DNA from: Yersinia pekkanenii
GTDB lineage: Bacteria > Pseudomonadota > Gammaproteobacteria > Enterobacterales > Enterobacteriaceae
Direction of reading: 5' to 3'
NCBI RefSeq assembly: GCF_001152565.1
Contig: NZ_CQAZ01000015.1
Span: 43,007 to 107,006 of the forward strand
DNA length: 64,000 bases
How positions within the stretch are numbered: the stretch's first letter is position 1; each line of letters begins with the position of its first letter. Of the stretch, positions 7,798-17,098 are shown piece after piece. A program made the translations under genes and the position numbers. A model generated the notes under the pieces. It searched no databases and had not been told where the DNA came from. It saw only the letters and a program-made list of their open reading frames with translations.

Positions 7798-10657
7798 TCA
7801 GGATCCACTGTTTCACCTCGTGAAAGAGGATATTCATTTCGACACATTGTTAAGTCAGGCTCATCAGGTGGTTGAAGAGCATGCCGGGAAGTTGTGGACG
7901 GATACCACAGAGCACGATCCTGGTGTGACAATGCTTGAGGGGTTTAGTTACGGGGCCTCTGATTTAGCCTACCGCCATACACTGCCGCTACAAGATTTAC
8001 TCACCCCAGAATCTGCCGAGCAGCAAGGTGAGGGGGTTTTCCCCACAGAGTTTGGCCCGCACCGTGCGCTAACCTGTGGCCCGATCACTGCTGATGATTA
8101 CCGAAGATCATTGCTGGATTTACACAGCAGCGATTGGCCGGCAGAAACGGCCCATGATGATGACGATTTTTTATTCCGGAATGTGCAATTAGTGCGTGAA
8201 CCGGAAGATCAGCGCTACACCTATTGGTATGACACGGAGAAAAGAGAATACAGCTTTGCCAGTGGTGACGATGCGAAAAAACTCACCTTACGGGGTAACT
8301 ACTGGTTGTATCTGGAGCCGACTCGTCAAACTCAACTTAATCTTGCTACAGCGAAAGAGCAACTCAGCGATTTTTTGGCGGACAACCGTAATATTGGTGA
8401 GTCGGTCAGTCATATTATCTGGCTGAAGCCGGTTGATTTTCCACTGTTACTGGATATTGAACTGGATGATGATATTCAGAATATCCCCAGTGTATTCGCT
8501 AATGTATACACTAGGGTAGAACAGTATCTGATGCCCAGAGCATTGCGTTACAGCACGCAATCGCTGCAACAACAGGGTATGAGCAACGAGGATATTTTTG
8601 AAGGGCCGCAGTTGAAACACGGCTGGATCCCTGAATTACCGGCACGTAGGGATTATACCAAAGGTGTAACCCTTAATCTGAGCCGGCTAGTTAATAGCTT
8701 GCTAGACATTGACGGAGTCAAAAATGTTAGCCGCATGATACTGGATAGCCGTGGCGATAACGCTCAAATCACGCCTGTTGCGAATGAAGCCTGGTCATGG
8801 CAAATAAGCGCTGGGTATTATCCCCAACTGTGGGGCGTGGATCCGATTAATCAATTGGTACAGTCAGTGCGGATGATGGCTAAAGGGGGAATCAACGTTA
8901 CTGCCGATGTACAGGATATTATCGACAGTCTGCCCCATGCATCCCTCATCCAAAATCTACCGGTTATCTTAGGCTATGGTCAACATCGCGATGTGGGTAG
9001 CTATCATCCGGTCAGTGATACCTTGCCGCCGTGCTACGGTTTACAACAGTCATTGTCAACGCAGCCTGAGTCAGAACGCATACGGGCACTGCATCAGTTT
9101 ATGCTGCCGTTTGAGCAATTACTGGCGAATGGCTGCCAACAATTAGCTATGTTGCCACAACTACTGGCTTTTCAACGTACAGGTACTCAGGTATGGGGGG
9201 AGCAGTGGCCCTTTAAATCGGGTTCCGTGAACGACGAAGCTCACCAAGCTTATGCCGCAGGCTTAAAACTCTGGTTGAAGGGAATTGCGCAAGATACTGA
9301 ACAGGAACTGAATATTATCAATTACCTGTTGGGTTATTTTGCTACGCAACGAGCTCCATGCCTCCTTACCCTCGATCCTGGCGATTTCCTTGCTGTGCAA
9401 CAAGGCTACCTGGCGCAGCAGACGGTATTAACCTACCATCGCGATAATATTCGCATTGACCAGGTGTCGCCGTTACAAAAACGTATTGCTGCCCGCATGG
9501 GATTGGGTGGAGAATTGTTTCATTCACAGCCCGATTTAAGCCAGTTGCCTTTCTATCTGATCGAACACCGCGCATTGTTACCCATCAAACCCAACGCGGA
9601 GTTTGATGCTGAACAACAGCCAGATTCGGTGCGGATTGACGATGGAGATAACGGTCAACACTCTCTGGTGATAACCCAAACAGGTATTAGTGATAAGTTG
9701 ACGCAAGGGCAAGTCGTCAATCTGGTGTTGTATGAGGGTGATGCGAACGCAAATAAGTTTATTTTACGCGGGCAAATGATTGTTAAGAGCCAAGGTGATA
9801 GTTTTTGGCTGGATACCAATAACAGTACACAATTGCAAAACAACTTAGAGCGAGTGCTGGCGGCGGCGAAGGCTGACAAGTTGGTCTGGCAAAATAGCCC
9901 GGTATGGTTGGAGGATATGAATTACCGCCTGGCCTATGCCGGTGATCAGAAGCAGGATGACGTACCACTGCCGGATAATCAACGGCGGTTAACCCGAACT
10001 CCGCAAACCCCCTTTCCGAGCCTGATTAGGGTAGGAAGTGAAATAACGTTAACCAATAACTCTGGGCTGATGCGTGCGGTGGGGGGAGCCACGCCGCAGC
10101 TTTACGCTAAGGTAATCAGCTTTGATCGTATTCAAGGTACGCTGGTGATTGAACGCCAGGATAATTCCACTTTAGTTTTCCCCAGCCTTGAAGATGATTG
10201 GCGTTACCATTGGCATTTCTCTGGCGATGAATATGAGCGTACTGACCGTTTCTCATTTGTCATTAGTGCGGTGATGAGTAAGAAGTTAATTAAATCAGAA
10301 CTACTCAGCGTGGACCCGTATAAATTAGAGGAGTGGGTTAAAGATACGATCATCACTGAACTCCCTGCCCATATTTCTATTATCATCCATTGGATGGATC
10401 ACGAACAGTTTTTAAACTTCGGCAGGACTTATCGACGCTGGCAGGATAATGGTACCCCATTGGGTGATGCATCTTATTCTATTCTGGAAAATCTAACATT
10501 AGGGAAATTGCCCTCTGGTGCGACGGGTATTGGCACTATGCGTATTGCTAGCCAGACTCAGCGCACCGAAGTTGTTGGCAGCGATGAGACAGAGTGGAAC
10601 ACAAATATGATAATTCAGAATGAATTGTACTATATACCGAAAGAACGTGATAAATAA
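7790..10657 (+). CDS. afp12: eCIS baseplate protein (Afp12-like)
   Basis: About 955 residues. The start is the ATG at 7790, overlapping the previous stop; earlier in-frame starts lie inside afp11. The N-terminal segment with EEHAGKLWTDTTEHDPGVTMLEGFSYGASDLAYR is the conserved opening of Afp12/Pvc12 baseplate wedge proteins. A middle region (GVTLNLSRLVNSLLDIDGVKNV) matches the baseplate-J-like core. The C-terminal part has NFGRTYRRWQDNGTPLGDASYSILENLTLGKLP. It forms a heterodimeric wedge with the Afp11 protein in known structures. A 47-bp gap precedes the tail-fibre gene. Confidence 0.9.
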   Translation: MSNQDPLFHLVKEDIHFDTLLSQAHQVVEEHAGKLWTDTTEHDPGVTMLEGFSYGASDLAYRHTLPLQDLLTPESAEQQGEGVFPTEFGPHRALTCGPITADDYRRSLLDLHSSDWPAETAHDDDDFLFRNVQLVREPEDQRYTYWYDTEKREYSFASGDDAKKLTLRGNYWLYLEPTRQTQLNLATAKEQLSDFLADNRNIGESVSHIIWLKPVDFPLLLDIELDDDIQNIPSVFANVYTRVEQYLMPRALRYSTQSLQQQGMSNEDIFEGPQLKHGWIPELPARRDYTKGVTLNLSRLVNSLLDIDGVKNVSRMILDSRGDNAQITPVANEAWSWQISAGYYPQLWGVDPINQLVQSVRMMAKGGINVTADVQDIIDSLPHASLIQNLPVILGYGQHRDVGSYHPVSDTLPPCYGLQQSLSTQPESERIRALHQFMLPFEQLLANGCQQLAMLPQLLAFQRTGTQVWGEQWPFKSGSVNDEAHQAYAAGLKLWLKGIAQDTEQELNIINYLLGYFATQRAPCLLTLDPGDFLAVQQGYLAQQTVLTYHRDNIRIDQVSPLQKRIAARMGLGGELFHSQPDLSQLPFYLIEHRALLPIKPNAEFDAEQQPDSVRIDDGDNGQHSLVITQTGISDKLTQGQVVNLVLYEGDANANKFILRGQMIVKSQGDSFWLDTNNSTQLQNNLERVLAAAKADKLVWQNSPVWLEDMNYRLAYAGDQKQDDVPLPDNQRRLTRTPQTPFPSLIRVGSEITLTNNSGLMRAVGGATPQLYAKVISFDRIQGTLVIERQDNSTLVFPSLEDDWRYHWHFSGDEYERTDRFSFVISAVMSKKLIKSELLSVDPYKLEEWVKDTIITELPAHISIIIHWMDHEQFLNFGRTYRRWQDNGTPLGDASYSILENLTLGKLPSGATGIGTMRIASQTQRTEVVGSDETEWNTNMIIQNELYYIPKERDK

Positions 10658-10704
10658 TTCATCTAACTAATTAAATTTTATTAATCCTATTTATGGAGTT
10701 AACC

Positions 10705-11925
10705 ATGAACGATACTTATTCTTTAATCACAGACCAAGAAAACCCAATATCAAATAGCCGGGCAGCGGTAGGGACAGACACTAATAATTTAAAAGAAAGG
10801 TTTAAAGAGGGCAGTATTCCCCTGCAAACAGATTTTAATCAATTAATTGATATTGCGGATGTAGGGCGTAAGGCTATGGGCCAAAGTACAGGGCAAAGCG
10901 GTGCTCCCGGTGCAGGATTACAGCTGGATATCGCAGGGCTTCTGTCCGTAAAGCTAAAGACTAGCAGTGGGTTAACGGTGGGCAATGATGGCTTATCGGT
11001 TACACCAAAACCTAGCTTTGGATTAGCGACTGATGCGAGTGGATTATATATTGCTTTGAATTCTGTCGGGGGACTGAATGTGAGTTCAACTGGCGTGGCG
11101 ATTAAACCAAAGCCCAGTGGCGGTTTAGCTGTATCAGCGGATGGAGCGTCGGTGACACTCAGACCTTCCGCCGGGCTTGCGGTTGATAACAACGGAATAT
11201 CTGTCTCTTTAAATTCGGCTGGGGGTTTGAATGTTGCGGCTGCGGGTGTGGGCATTAAGGCGAAGCCGATTGGGGGCTTAATGTCGGATACGACAGGGGC
11301 ATCTGTTATGTTAAAACCTAATGGTGGAGTAATAGTAGATTCAAGCGGTATTTCTGTGAAGCCAGGTAGAGGAATGGAAGTCACCGCTGATGGCGTTAGT
11401 ATAAAAGATGAATTCGCTTTCCAGAAAGGAATGATTCTGATGTTTTCGGGTAGTGTGGCTCCAACAGGTTGGGCTCTTTGTGATGGACAAAATAATACTC
11501 CCAATTTGATTGATAGATTTATAATGGGGGGAACGTTTGGTGATCAAAACGGTAAATCATCGACGGCATTTTCAGGGGGTAAAAATGCAAAATTAACCTC
11601 TATAACAACTAAAAAATCTACAGTAGCGGTAAACGGTTCGACTGACGGTACCGCAATTACATTAACTCAAATGCCAACACATAATCACATTGGGGGATTA
11701 ATTGGAAACAGTGACAGATTTGGGAAATATGGCAGTGAGTATATCTCTTTCGACAAAGGTATCGGGTATCCTGAGCATTCAACCGGTAGTTATGGACAAC
11801 GGACAAGTTCTTCTGGTAACGGGGAGGCTCATAAACATAATATTAATTTTACTACTGTAGAACACGGGCATGATATATCGCTCACCGTACCTTATTATAT
11901 TCTTGCGTTTATTATAAAGTTATAA
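10705..11925 (+). CDS. afp13: eCIS tail fibre with shaft repeats and collar domain (Afp13-like)
   Basis: About 406 residues. The ATG at 10705 has GGAG seven bases upstream; the ATG at 10693 overlaps that site. After an N-terminal baseplate-binding part come about ten imperfect repeats of ~15 residues (GL.V...GISV..), at residues ~75-230. Their pattern resembles the triple-spiral shaft of adenovirus fibres, as noted for PVC fibres. Residues ~241-280 (GMILMFSGSVAPTGWALCDG) are a phage tail collar domain. The tip has three His-x-His motifs, HNH 326, HKH 376 and HGH 387, like the iron-binding needle of T4 gp37. It probably sets target-cell binding. Confidence 0.92.
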   Translation: MNDTYSLITDQENPISNSRAAVGTDTNNLKERFKEGSIPLQTDFNQLIDIADVGRKAMGQSTGQSGAPGAGLQLDIAGLLSVKLKTSSGLTVGNDGLSVTPKPSFGLATDASGLYIALNSVGGLNVSSTGVAIKPKPSGGLAVSADGASVTLRPSAGLAVDNNGISVSLNSAGGLNVAAAGVGIKAKPIGGLMSDTTGASVMLKPNGGVIVDSSGISVKPGRGMEVTADGVSIKDEFAFQKGMILMFSGSVAPTGWALCDGQNNTPNLIDRFIMGGTFGDQNGKSSTAFSGGKNAKLTSITTKKSTVAVNGSTDGTAITLTQMPTHNHIGGLIGNSDRFGKYGSEYISFDKGIGYPEHSTGSYGQRTSSSGNGEAHKHNINFTTVEHGHDISLTVPYYILAFIIKL

Positions 11926-12071
11926 GATCCAGAGTGTTATGTATAGGGCTTGTGTCTACATAATAAAATACAATCTGAGGTTGTAAATTATATTGATGTA
12001 TGGCAATAAGTATGGATACATGCTTATTGCTATGTTACTTATAAATAATAATGTATGATTGAGGTTATTCA

Positions 12072-13586
12072 ATGAATCAATATAAACCTCCAATGAAATC
12101 TCTAGTACATAAAAGTAAAATAGCCATTGAAACTTGTGGATTTAGTAGTGATAAGTTAATTTCACAAGTTTCTCATTTATTTCATGAGAAACTAAGTGAG
12201 ATTATTAAAGGGCAAGTCCACAAGCTTACATTAAATAGGAAAGCTGATTTATTCCTCGGTTGTATTACTCTGGACCTCGGGGAAGTCAAAAGTAACGTAT
12301 TTGAAACCCAGCTGGCGGATAAATTAGCCATAGCATTAGAAAAAGAATTATCAGCCTATTATGACGCTACACCTACATTTTCACCCGATAAAGCCCGCCC
12401 GCAACCGGCGGGGTTATTCGGGAGCCATAATGTAAAAAATAGAGTATCCGTTCAATCTGAACAGCTATTGCCGCCGCAGTCCTTAGCGGCTCCCTTCTTT
12501 GGGCCAGTGCGAGGGCCGGCATTGATAGCTGCGGTTGATCACTATTTACAACAAGGTGACTGGCCAGCGGCATTAAATCCGCACTCCCCCATGGATACCG
12601 GCAACAGCCGGTTGATGGAGCAAGATCTCTGGCACCACATCCATCGCCAACCTCAGCAATGGTTACCGATGCTGGCAAAGCACGGCTTAAAGCCGTTGGG
12701 ACAGCGGCGTTTGGCGATGATCCTTCCACCGGCGGCACAGCAGGCGCTATGCCGCTTACTGGCTGAAGGTCGCCCGGAGCCAATCACCATGGTGACGCAA
12801 CTCAATCATGAATCAATAGCCACGCCAGCACCATTCACTACCGCGGCAGAGCGCTATTTTGGCAACCAAAGTGTAGTGGCAAAAGATAACCATGAGGCTA
12901 TATCGACTCAGCCAAAATGGTTACCACAAAAAACGTCATCAACCGTATCAGGTTTAACCCACGGAGTAGAAATAGATATCTCAGATTCTAACCTTGTCAC
13001 GACGCTCAAGGGAAATAAACCACCAACATGGTCAGAGGCAAAACCGGTAGCTCAACCTGTGGGAGTCGATATGACGCCAAGATCAGGAGAGGTTTTGGCG
13101 GTCAGTAATGCGGGCAGTTTGATTTTTTGGCCACTGCTATCAACATTTTTTAGCGTTTTTGGTTTGTTAGAAAAGCAGGTGTTTATTAATCAACAAGCAC
13201 AGGTGGACGCGGTATGTTTACTTGATTGGCTAATCTGGGGGGATGACGAAATATCTCACGGGCGGCTACCCTTGAATAAGATGATTTGTGGCTTACCGAT
13301 TCATTTTGATACGGCATGGTGTACACCGACAGCGGAACAAAAAGTCTTGATCAGCGAATGGTTAGAAAAAATTCGACAACAACTTCCCGCCTGGAAACGA
13401 ATGGGGGCCAACGATATTCGGACACTATTTCTCCAGCGCCCAGGCCAAATCATTTGGCTTGATGGTGCGGTGACGATTGGAGTTCACCCAGAAGCTTATG
13501 ATGCGTTGATCAATACCTGGCCGTGGCCGATGAATATGGCCTGTTTTAACTGGCTGCAACAACCATTGAGTATTCAATGGCTATAA
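12072..13586 (+). CDS. afp14: eCIS tape-measure protein (Afp14-like, CIS_TMP)
   Basis: 504 residues placed between the fibre and ATPase genes, as in Afp14/Pvc14. The N-terminal ~100 residues (HKSKIAIETCGF, FHEKLSEIIKGQVHKLTLNRKADLFLGCITLDLGE) form the conserved start of the contractile injection system tape-measure family. The C-terminal half has AGSLIFWPLLSTFFSVFGLLE, RAVCLLDWLIWGD-type and GLPIHFDTAW segments. A low-complexity middle of ~200 residues links them. In Afp the length of this protein sets particle length. A 146-bp gap without a clear terminator precedes it; GAGG at 12061 serves as its ribosome site. Confidence 0.85.
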   Translation: MNQYKPPMKSLVHKSKIAIETCGFSSDKLISQVSHLFHEKLSEIIKGQVHKLTLNRKADLFLGCITLDLGEVKSNVFETQLADKLAIALEKELSAYYDATPTFSPDKARPQPAGLFGSHNVKNRVSVQSEQLLPPQSLAAPFFGPVRGPALIAAVDHYLQQGDWPAALNPHSPMDTGNSRLMEQDLWHHIHRQPQQWLPMLAKHGLKPLGQRRLAMILPPAAQQALCRLLAEGRPEPITMVTQLNHESIATPAPFTTAAERYFGNQSVVAKDNHEAISTQPKWLPQKTSSTVSGLTHGVEIDISDSNLVTTLKGNKPPTWSEAKPVAQPVGVDMTPRSGEVLAVSNAGSLIFWPLLSTFFSVFGLLEKQVFINQQAQVDAVCLLDWLIWGDDEISHGRLPLNKMICGLPIHFDTAWCTPTAEQKVLISEWLEKIRQQLPAWKRMGANDIRTLFLQRPGQIIWLDGAVTIGVHPEAYDALINTWPWPMNMACFNWLQQPLSIQWL

Positions 13587-13621
13587 CGTATTCCACTTAA
13601 TATTCCTAGCCGAGTAAAAAT

Positions 13622-15718
13622 ATGACTCTCTCATCAGACTTTCAGCCTGTCTTTAATCAGCATAACGACTGCCAATTATCGCTGCTATTTCGTGAACTGG
13701 AACGTATAGATCTTGTCTTGCAGGATTATTACTATCGCCTCGGCAACCCGCAGCACGATTCGTTTAATAAGTTTTTGTTAAGCGAAGAAGAGGTAAAAGT
13801 GCGAATTAATCAACCTATTGGCAGACCTCATTGGGTGGCCGTCACGCAGGCACTAAAGTTCTCACTGGGAAATAAACATTCAGCGGTGGCCGAAGGTTTA
13901 ACTGACCTCATTAGCCGCTTTGAACTCACTGATTTTGAGCGAGATACCTTGTTATTGGGTTTATTACCCCATTTTGACAAGCGTTATTATGGGCTGTTTT
14001 CTTTGATTCAAGAGGAACAACAAAGCCAGCTACCCAGTTTTTCATTGGCATTAGACTTATTTTGTTATTCAGAAATGGAGAGGCGGGCGCAGCAAGCCAG
14101 TTTCTTACACCGGGCACCCTTGATCGGTTGTCAGTTAATATCGATTGATAACAATAAAAAAAACCTGGCATGGAGCCAAACCACTTTTATTGCCGACAGT
14201 GGTGTTTATCATTTTTTACTTGGGCATCATTATCTGGCTCCGGCATTAACACCATGTGCTGAATGGTCAGCACCATCGGCACTGCCCTTTTATCCTGCAA
14301 GCTTAAAACAATCGCTAAACACGGTGTTATTAACTGGGGATATTGAGCCTCGTCCGGTTGTATTACTGCGAGGAATGATGGGGAGTGCCAGGGCCTATAC
14401 TGTTGCTAATATCTTCGCATCAGAAAATCGACCGACGCTGTTGGTTGATATAGGTAAATATACTGAGAACGATGACGATGCAATATTAGTACGGTTAAAA
14501 CACCTGTTGCGGGAAGCTCGGATGTGGGGAGCGGGTATGGTAATACGCAACTTGGGCGCATTGATGGAGACGAATACCTCACTACTTGAATCCTTATCTG
14601 AATTATTGAACCAACCGGGATTAAGGGTAGTTTGCTTAGTTGAACCGTATTCTCCACCATTATGGCTAAAAAAAACGCCAACATTACAAATAGAAATGCC
14701 GATCTTTACTCATGAGGAAAAAATTCAACTGTTAATTACCCAGTTGCCAGATAACCGCTCAGCAGATATTGATCCCGTCATGCTAAGCCAGCGTTATAAC
14801 TTTAATCCGGAAAGTTTACCGCTTATTTTGCAGGAGGCAGAACTCTATCAGCAACAACGTAACTCTGCGGATATATTGCAACAATATGATATTCAAAAGG
14901 CATTAAATTTACGTACCCAGCAGAATTTTGGTCAGTTAGCGCAAAGAATTACGCCGAAGCGTACATTAAGCGATCTCTTGGTATCAGATAATATCATGCA
15001 ACAATTACACGAGATCTTCACCGCAATTAAATATCGGGAAAAAGTATTAGCGAGCGGTTTTAAAGATAAGGTTAGCTATGGCATAGGGATTAGTGCGCTA
15101 TTCTACGGTGACTCAGGAACAGGGAAAACCATGGCCGCGGAAGTACTCGCCAATACCATTGGCGTAGATTTAATCAAAGTCGATCTCTCTACGGTGATTA
15201 ATAAATATGTGGGCGAAACTGAAAAGAATCTCTCCCGTATCTTCGATCTGGCAGAGTTGGACGCCGGCGTTTTATTTTTTGATGAAGCAGATGCATTATT
15301 CGGTAAACGCAGCGAAACTAAAGATGCTCAGGACAGGCATGCCAATATTGAAGTGTCTTATCTGTTACAGCGCCTGGAGAGCTATCCTGGCCTGGTTATT
15401 TTATCGACCAATAATCGCAGTCATTTAGACAGCGCGTTTAATCGTCGCTTTACCTTTATTACACGCTTTACTTATCCTGATGAAGCATTGCGATATCAAA
15501 TGTGGCAAAAAATATGGCCCAAAAATATTAAAGTTTCACCGGATACTGATTTTAGTAAATTAGCACAGCGAGCGAATATCACCGGTGCCAACATTAGAAA
15601 TATCGCCTTGTTGGCCTCGTTTTTTGCCGAAGAAAATGAAAATCAAGAAGTTAGTCATATTAATATCGAAGCTGCCTTAATGCGTGAGTTAGCCAAAACA
15701 GGCAGGCTCGCCATTTAA
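13622..15718 (+). CDS. afp15: eCIS AAA+ ATPase (Afp15-like)
   Basis: 698 residues; a cytoplasmic ATPase required for particle assembly and not part of the mature particle. The C-terminal AAA+ module has Walker A GDSGTGKT (residues 496-503) and Walker B VLFFDEADALFGKR with D554 and E555. A sensor-1-like LVILSTNN and an arginine-finger region FNRRFTFI follow. Residues ~1-450 form the poorly conserved N-terminal part of Afp15/Pvc15, including a degenerate second ATPase-like region (VVLLRGMMGSAR) without an intact P-loop. The short gaps on each side agree with one operon. Confidence 0.95.
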   Translation: MTLSSDFQPVFNQHNDCQLSLLFRELERIDLVLQDYYYRLGNPQHDSFNKFLLSEEEVKVRINQPIGRPHWVAVTQALKFSLGNKHSAVAEGLTDLISRFELTDFERDTLLLGLLPHFDKRYYGLFSLIQEEQQSQLPSFSLALDLFCYSEMERRAQQASFLHRAPLIGCQLISIDNNKKNLAWSQTTFIADSGVYHFLLGHHYLAPALTPCAEWSAPSALPFYPASLKQSLNTVLLTGDIEPRPVVLLRGMMGSARAYTVANIFASENRPTLLVDIGKYTENDDDAILVRLKHLLREARMWGAGMVIRNLGALMETNTSLLESLSELLNQPGLRVVCLVEPYSPPLWLKKTPTLQIEMPIFTHEEKIQLLITQLPDNRSADIDPVMLSQRYNFNPESLPLILQEAELYQQQRNSADILQQYDIQKALNLRTQQNFGQLAQRITPKRTLSDLLVSDNIMQQLHEIFTAIKYREKVLASGFKDKVSYGIGISALFYGDSGTGKTMAAEVLANTIGVDLIKVDLSTVINKYVGETEKNLSRIFDLAELDAGVLFFDEADALFGKRSETKDAQDRHANIEVSYLLQRLESYPGLVILSTNNRSHLDSAFNRRFTFITRFTYPDEALRYQMWQKIWPKNIKVSPDTDFSKLAQRANITGANIRNIALLASFFAEENENQEVSHINIEAALMRELAKTGRLAI

Positions 15719-15800
15719 TGTTTCAGTAAAAATTTAGCAATAAATTAAAATGAGACCATTTTAAACATTCAGTATTTATTATTAACTTAGAGGATTTAGC

Positions 15801-16685
15801 ATGTCGAAATATCAAACAATAATTGAAGTGAATAAAGCAATGGAGACTATGTTGCGCGAGTATTTGAATAAAGAAGTCGCTATTCGTTTTGATTTGCCGG
15901 ATGTTGATGCCGTACAGTCTGACGCCGCGGTAAGTGTGTTTCTTTATGATATACACGAGGATCTACAGCTTCGCACCGCTGAGTCTCGCGGGTTTAATGC
16001 CGGAGCGGGGCGGTTATTACCCGGTTGGGTCAATATCAAGTGCAATTATCTAATTACGTATTGGGAATCTACCGGGCCTGCTACGGATGCCAGTAGCCCG
16101 GATAGTCAGCCAGACAATCAGGCAATACTGGTCATGTCTCAGGTACTGGATGCGTTAATTAACAACCGCCAATTGACAGGTATTCCTGGAGCCTATACGC
16201 AGGTTATTCCACCCAAAGAAAACCTGAATAGTTTGGGGAATTTCTGGCAATCATTAGGTAATCGTCCACGTCTTTCACTTAATTATTGTATTACTGTGCC
16301 GATTAGCCTGAGTGATAAACAAGATGAAGTGACGCCGATCAAGTCACTGTCTGCTAATATTGAGCAAACGGCTCCGCTCCATCCACAGATAATCAGTAAT
16401 GCACTTCGGGAACTATTGATTGTTACCATCGGTGGTGGTGTTGAAGCCAGATTGGCGGTCACTCATGTTGATTTGGATACCACCCCTATTGCCAATATGA
16501 CAGGTGATATATCTAAAGTAACGGTTTCATTGCTAGTTTCCGGTATTACGGGGGCGGAATATTTCGTCCAGATGGGGGCTGTTTTTGATGGCTGGGTAAG
16601 TAATGAAACCGCTGTGATAAATTGCGATGGCTCTGACGTTTATATCAACTCTATTGATAAATCGGGCTTGTCTGAGTTTAAGTGA
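15801..16685 (+). CDS. afp16: eCIS tail terminator protein (Afp16-like, Pvc16/DUF4255)
   Basis: 294 residues; the cap protein that ends sheath and tube growth at the distal end. The N-terminal ~200 residues carry the DUF4255/Pvc16_N pattern, with VSVFLYDIHEDLQLR and WVNIKCNYLITYWES. LSLNYCITVPISL follows, then a C-terminal beta-rich domain. GAGG before the ATG at 15801 is the ribosome site. It is the last structural gene of the cluster; the downstream region contains a nested palindrome and an IS remnant, then the toxin. Confidence 0.92.
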   Translation: MSKYQTIIEVNKAMETMLREYLNKEVAIRFDLPDVDAVQSDAAVSVFLYDIHEDLQLRTAESRGFNAGAGRLLPGWVNIKCNYLITYWESTGPATDASSPDSQPDNQAILVMSQVLDALINNRQLTGIPGAYTQVIPPKENLNSLGNFWQSLGNRPRLSLNYCITVPISLSDKQDEVTPIKSLSANIEQTAPLHPQIISNALRELLIVTIGGGVEARLAVTHVDLDTTPIANMTGDISKVTVSLLVSGITGAEYFVQMGAVFDGWVSNETAVINCDGSDVYINSIDKSGLSEFK

Positions 16686-16721
16686 AAGTGTAACAATTAA
16701 ATAATTCCAAACACCTATTTA

Positions 16722-16794
16722 GGTATATTACTTTAATCGTCGTAAATATTCATCCGGCACTATATTTACCAACCTATAACGTCAGTAATATACC
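16722..16794. repeat. nested palindrome after the eCIS operon
   Basis: The outer arms GGTATATTAC (16722-16731) and GTAATATACC (16785-16794) match perfectly. Inside them GTAAATAT (16742-16749) and ATATTTAC (16762-16769) also match perfectly. The whole 73-bp block can form a long interrupted hairpin on either strand. It may be a small mobile palindrome, a remnant of IS ends, or an mRNA end structure for the eCIS operon. No T-run follows, so a simple terminator is unlikely. Confidence 0.6.
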
Positions 16795-16865
16795 ATTCCT
16801 GAGGAGTACGAAGATAAGGAATGTCCCCTATACCTTAATTTAACCAATATGCATTTAGTTATATT

Positions 16866-16988
16866 GACGAGGTACAGAATTTTGCCACTTGCTGGTTGTG
16901 GAGCTATAACCATGAACGTCCACACATGGGGCTGGGTGGTATAACACCGATGCAAAAACTGACATTGAGCACAAATATTCTACTATAA
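16866..16988 (+). pseudogene. IS3-family transposase OrfB remnant (C-terminus only)
   Basis: In one frame the bases encode EVQNFATCWLWSYNHERPHM, then GLGGITPMQKLTL and a stop at 16986-16988. WLWSYNHERP plus GGITP is the conserved C-terminal end of IS3-family integrase-type transposases, downstream of the last catalytic Glu. No start, OrfA or catalytic D-D-E remains. It lies between the eCIS operon and the toxin gene and is a scar of past rearrangement. The remaining bases of the 413-bp gap hold the nested palindrome and the toxin's ribosome site (TGAGGA near 17087). Confidence 0.8.
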
Positions 16989-17098
16989 CCTCCTGTCGAA
17001 AATGGGATGATTACCACCTGACCACAACTTAATGCGACAGAACCCCACAGCGCCTTTCAGAATCCAGTCTTAAATAATCATATCCTGAGGATAGTCTT

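Noticed and set aside
10975..11400. CRISPR-like repeats
   Set aside because: The repeated DNA is in frame inside the fibre gene and codes for shaft repeats of varying sequence.
10839..11504. 221-codon minus-strand ORF opposite the tail fibre
   Set aside because: It mirrors the fibre shaft repeats, has no ribosome site and gives a repetitive Pro-rich product; a shadow of the repeat structure.
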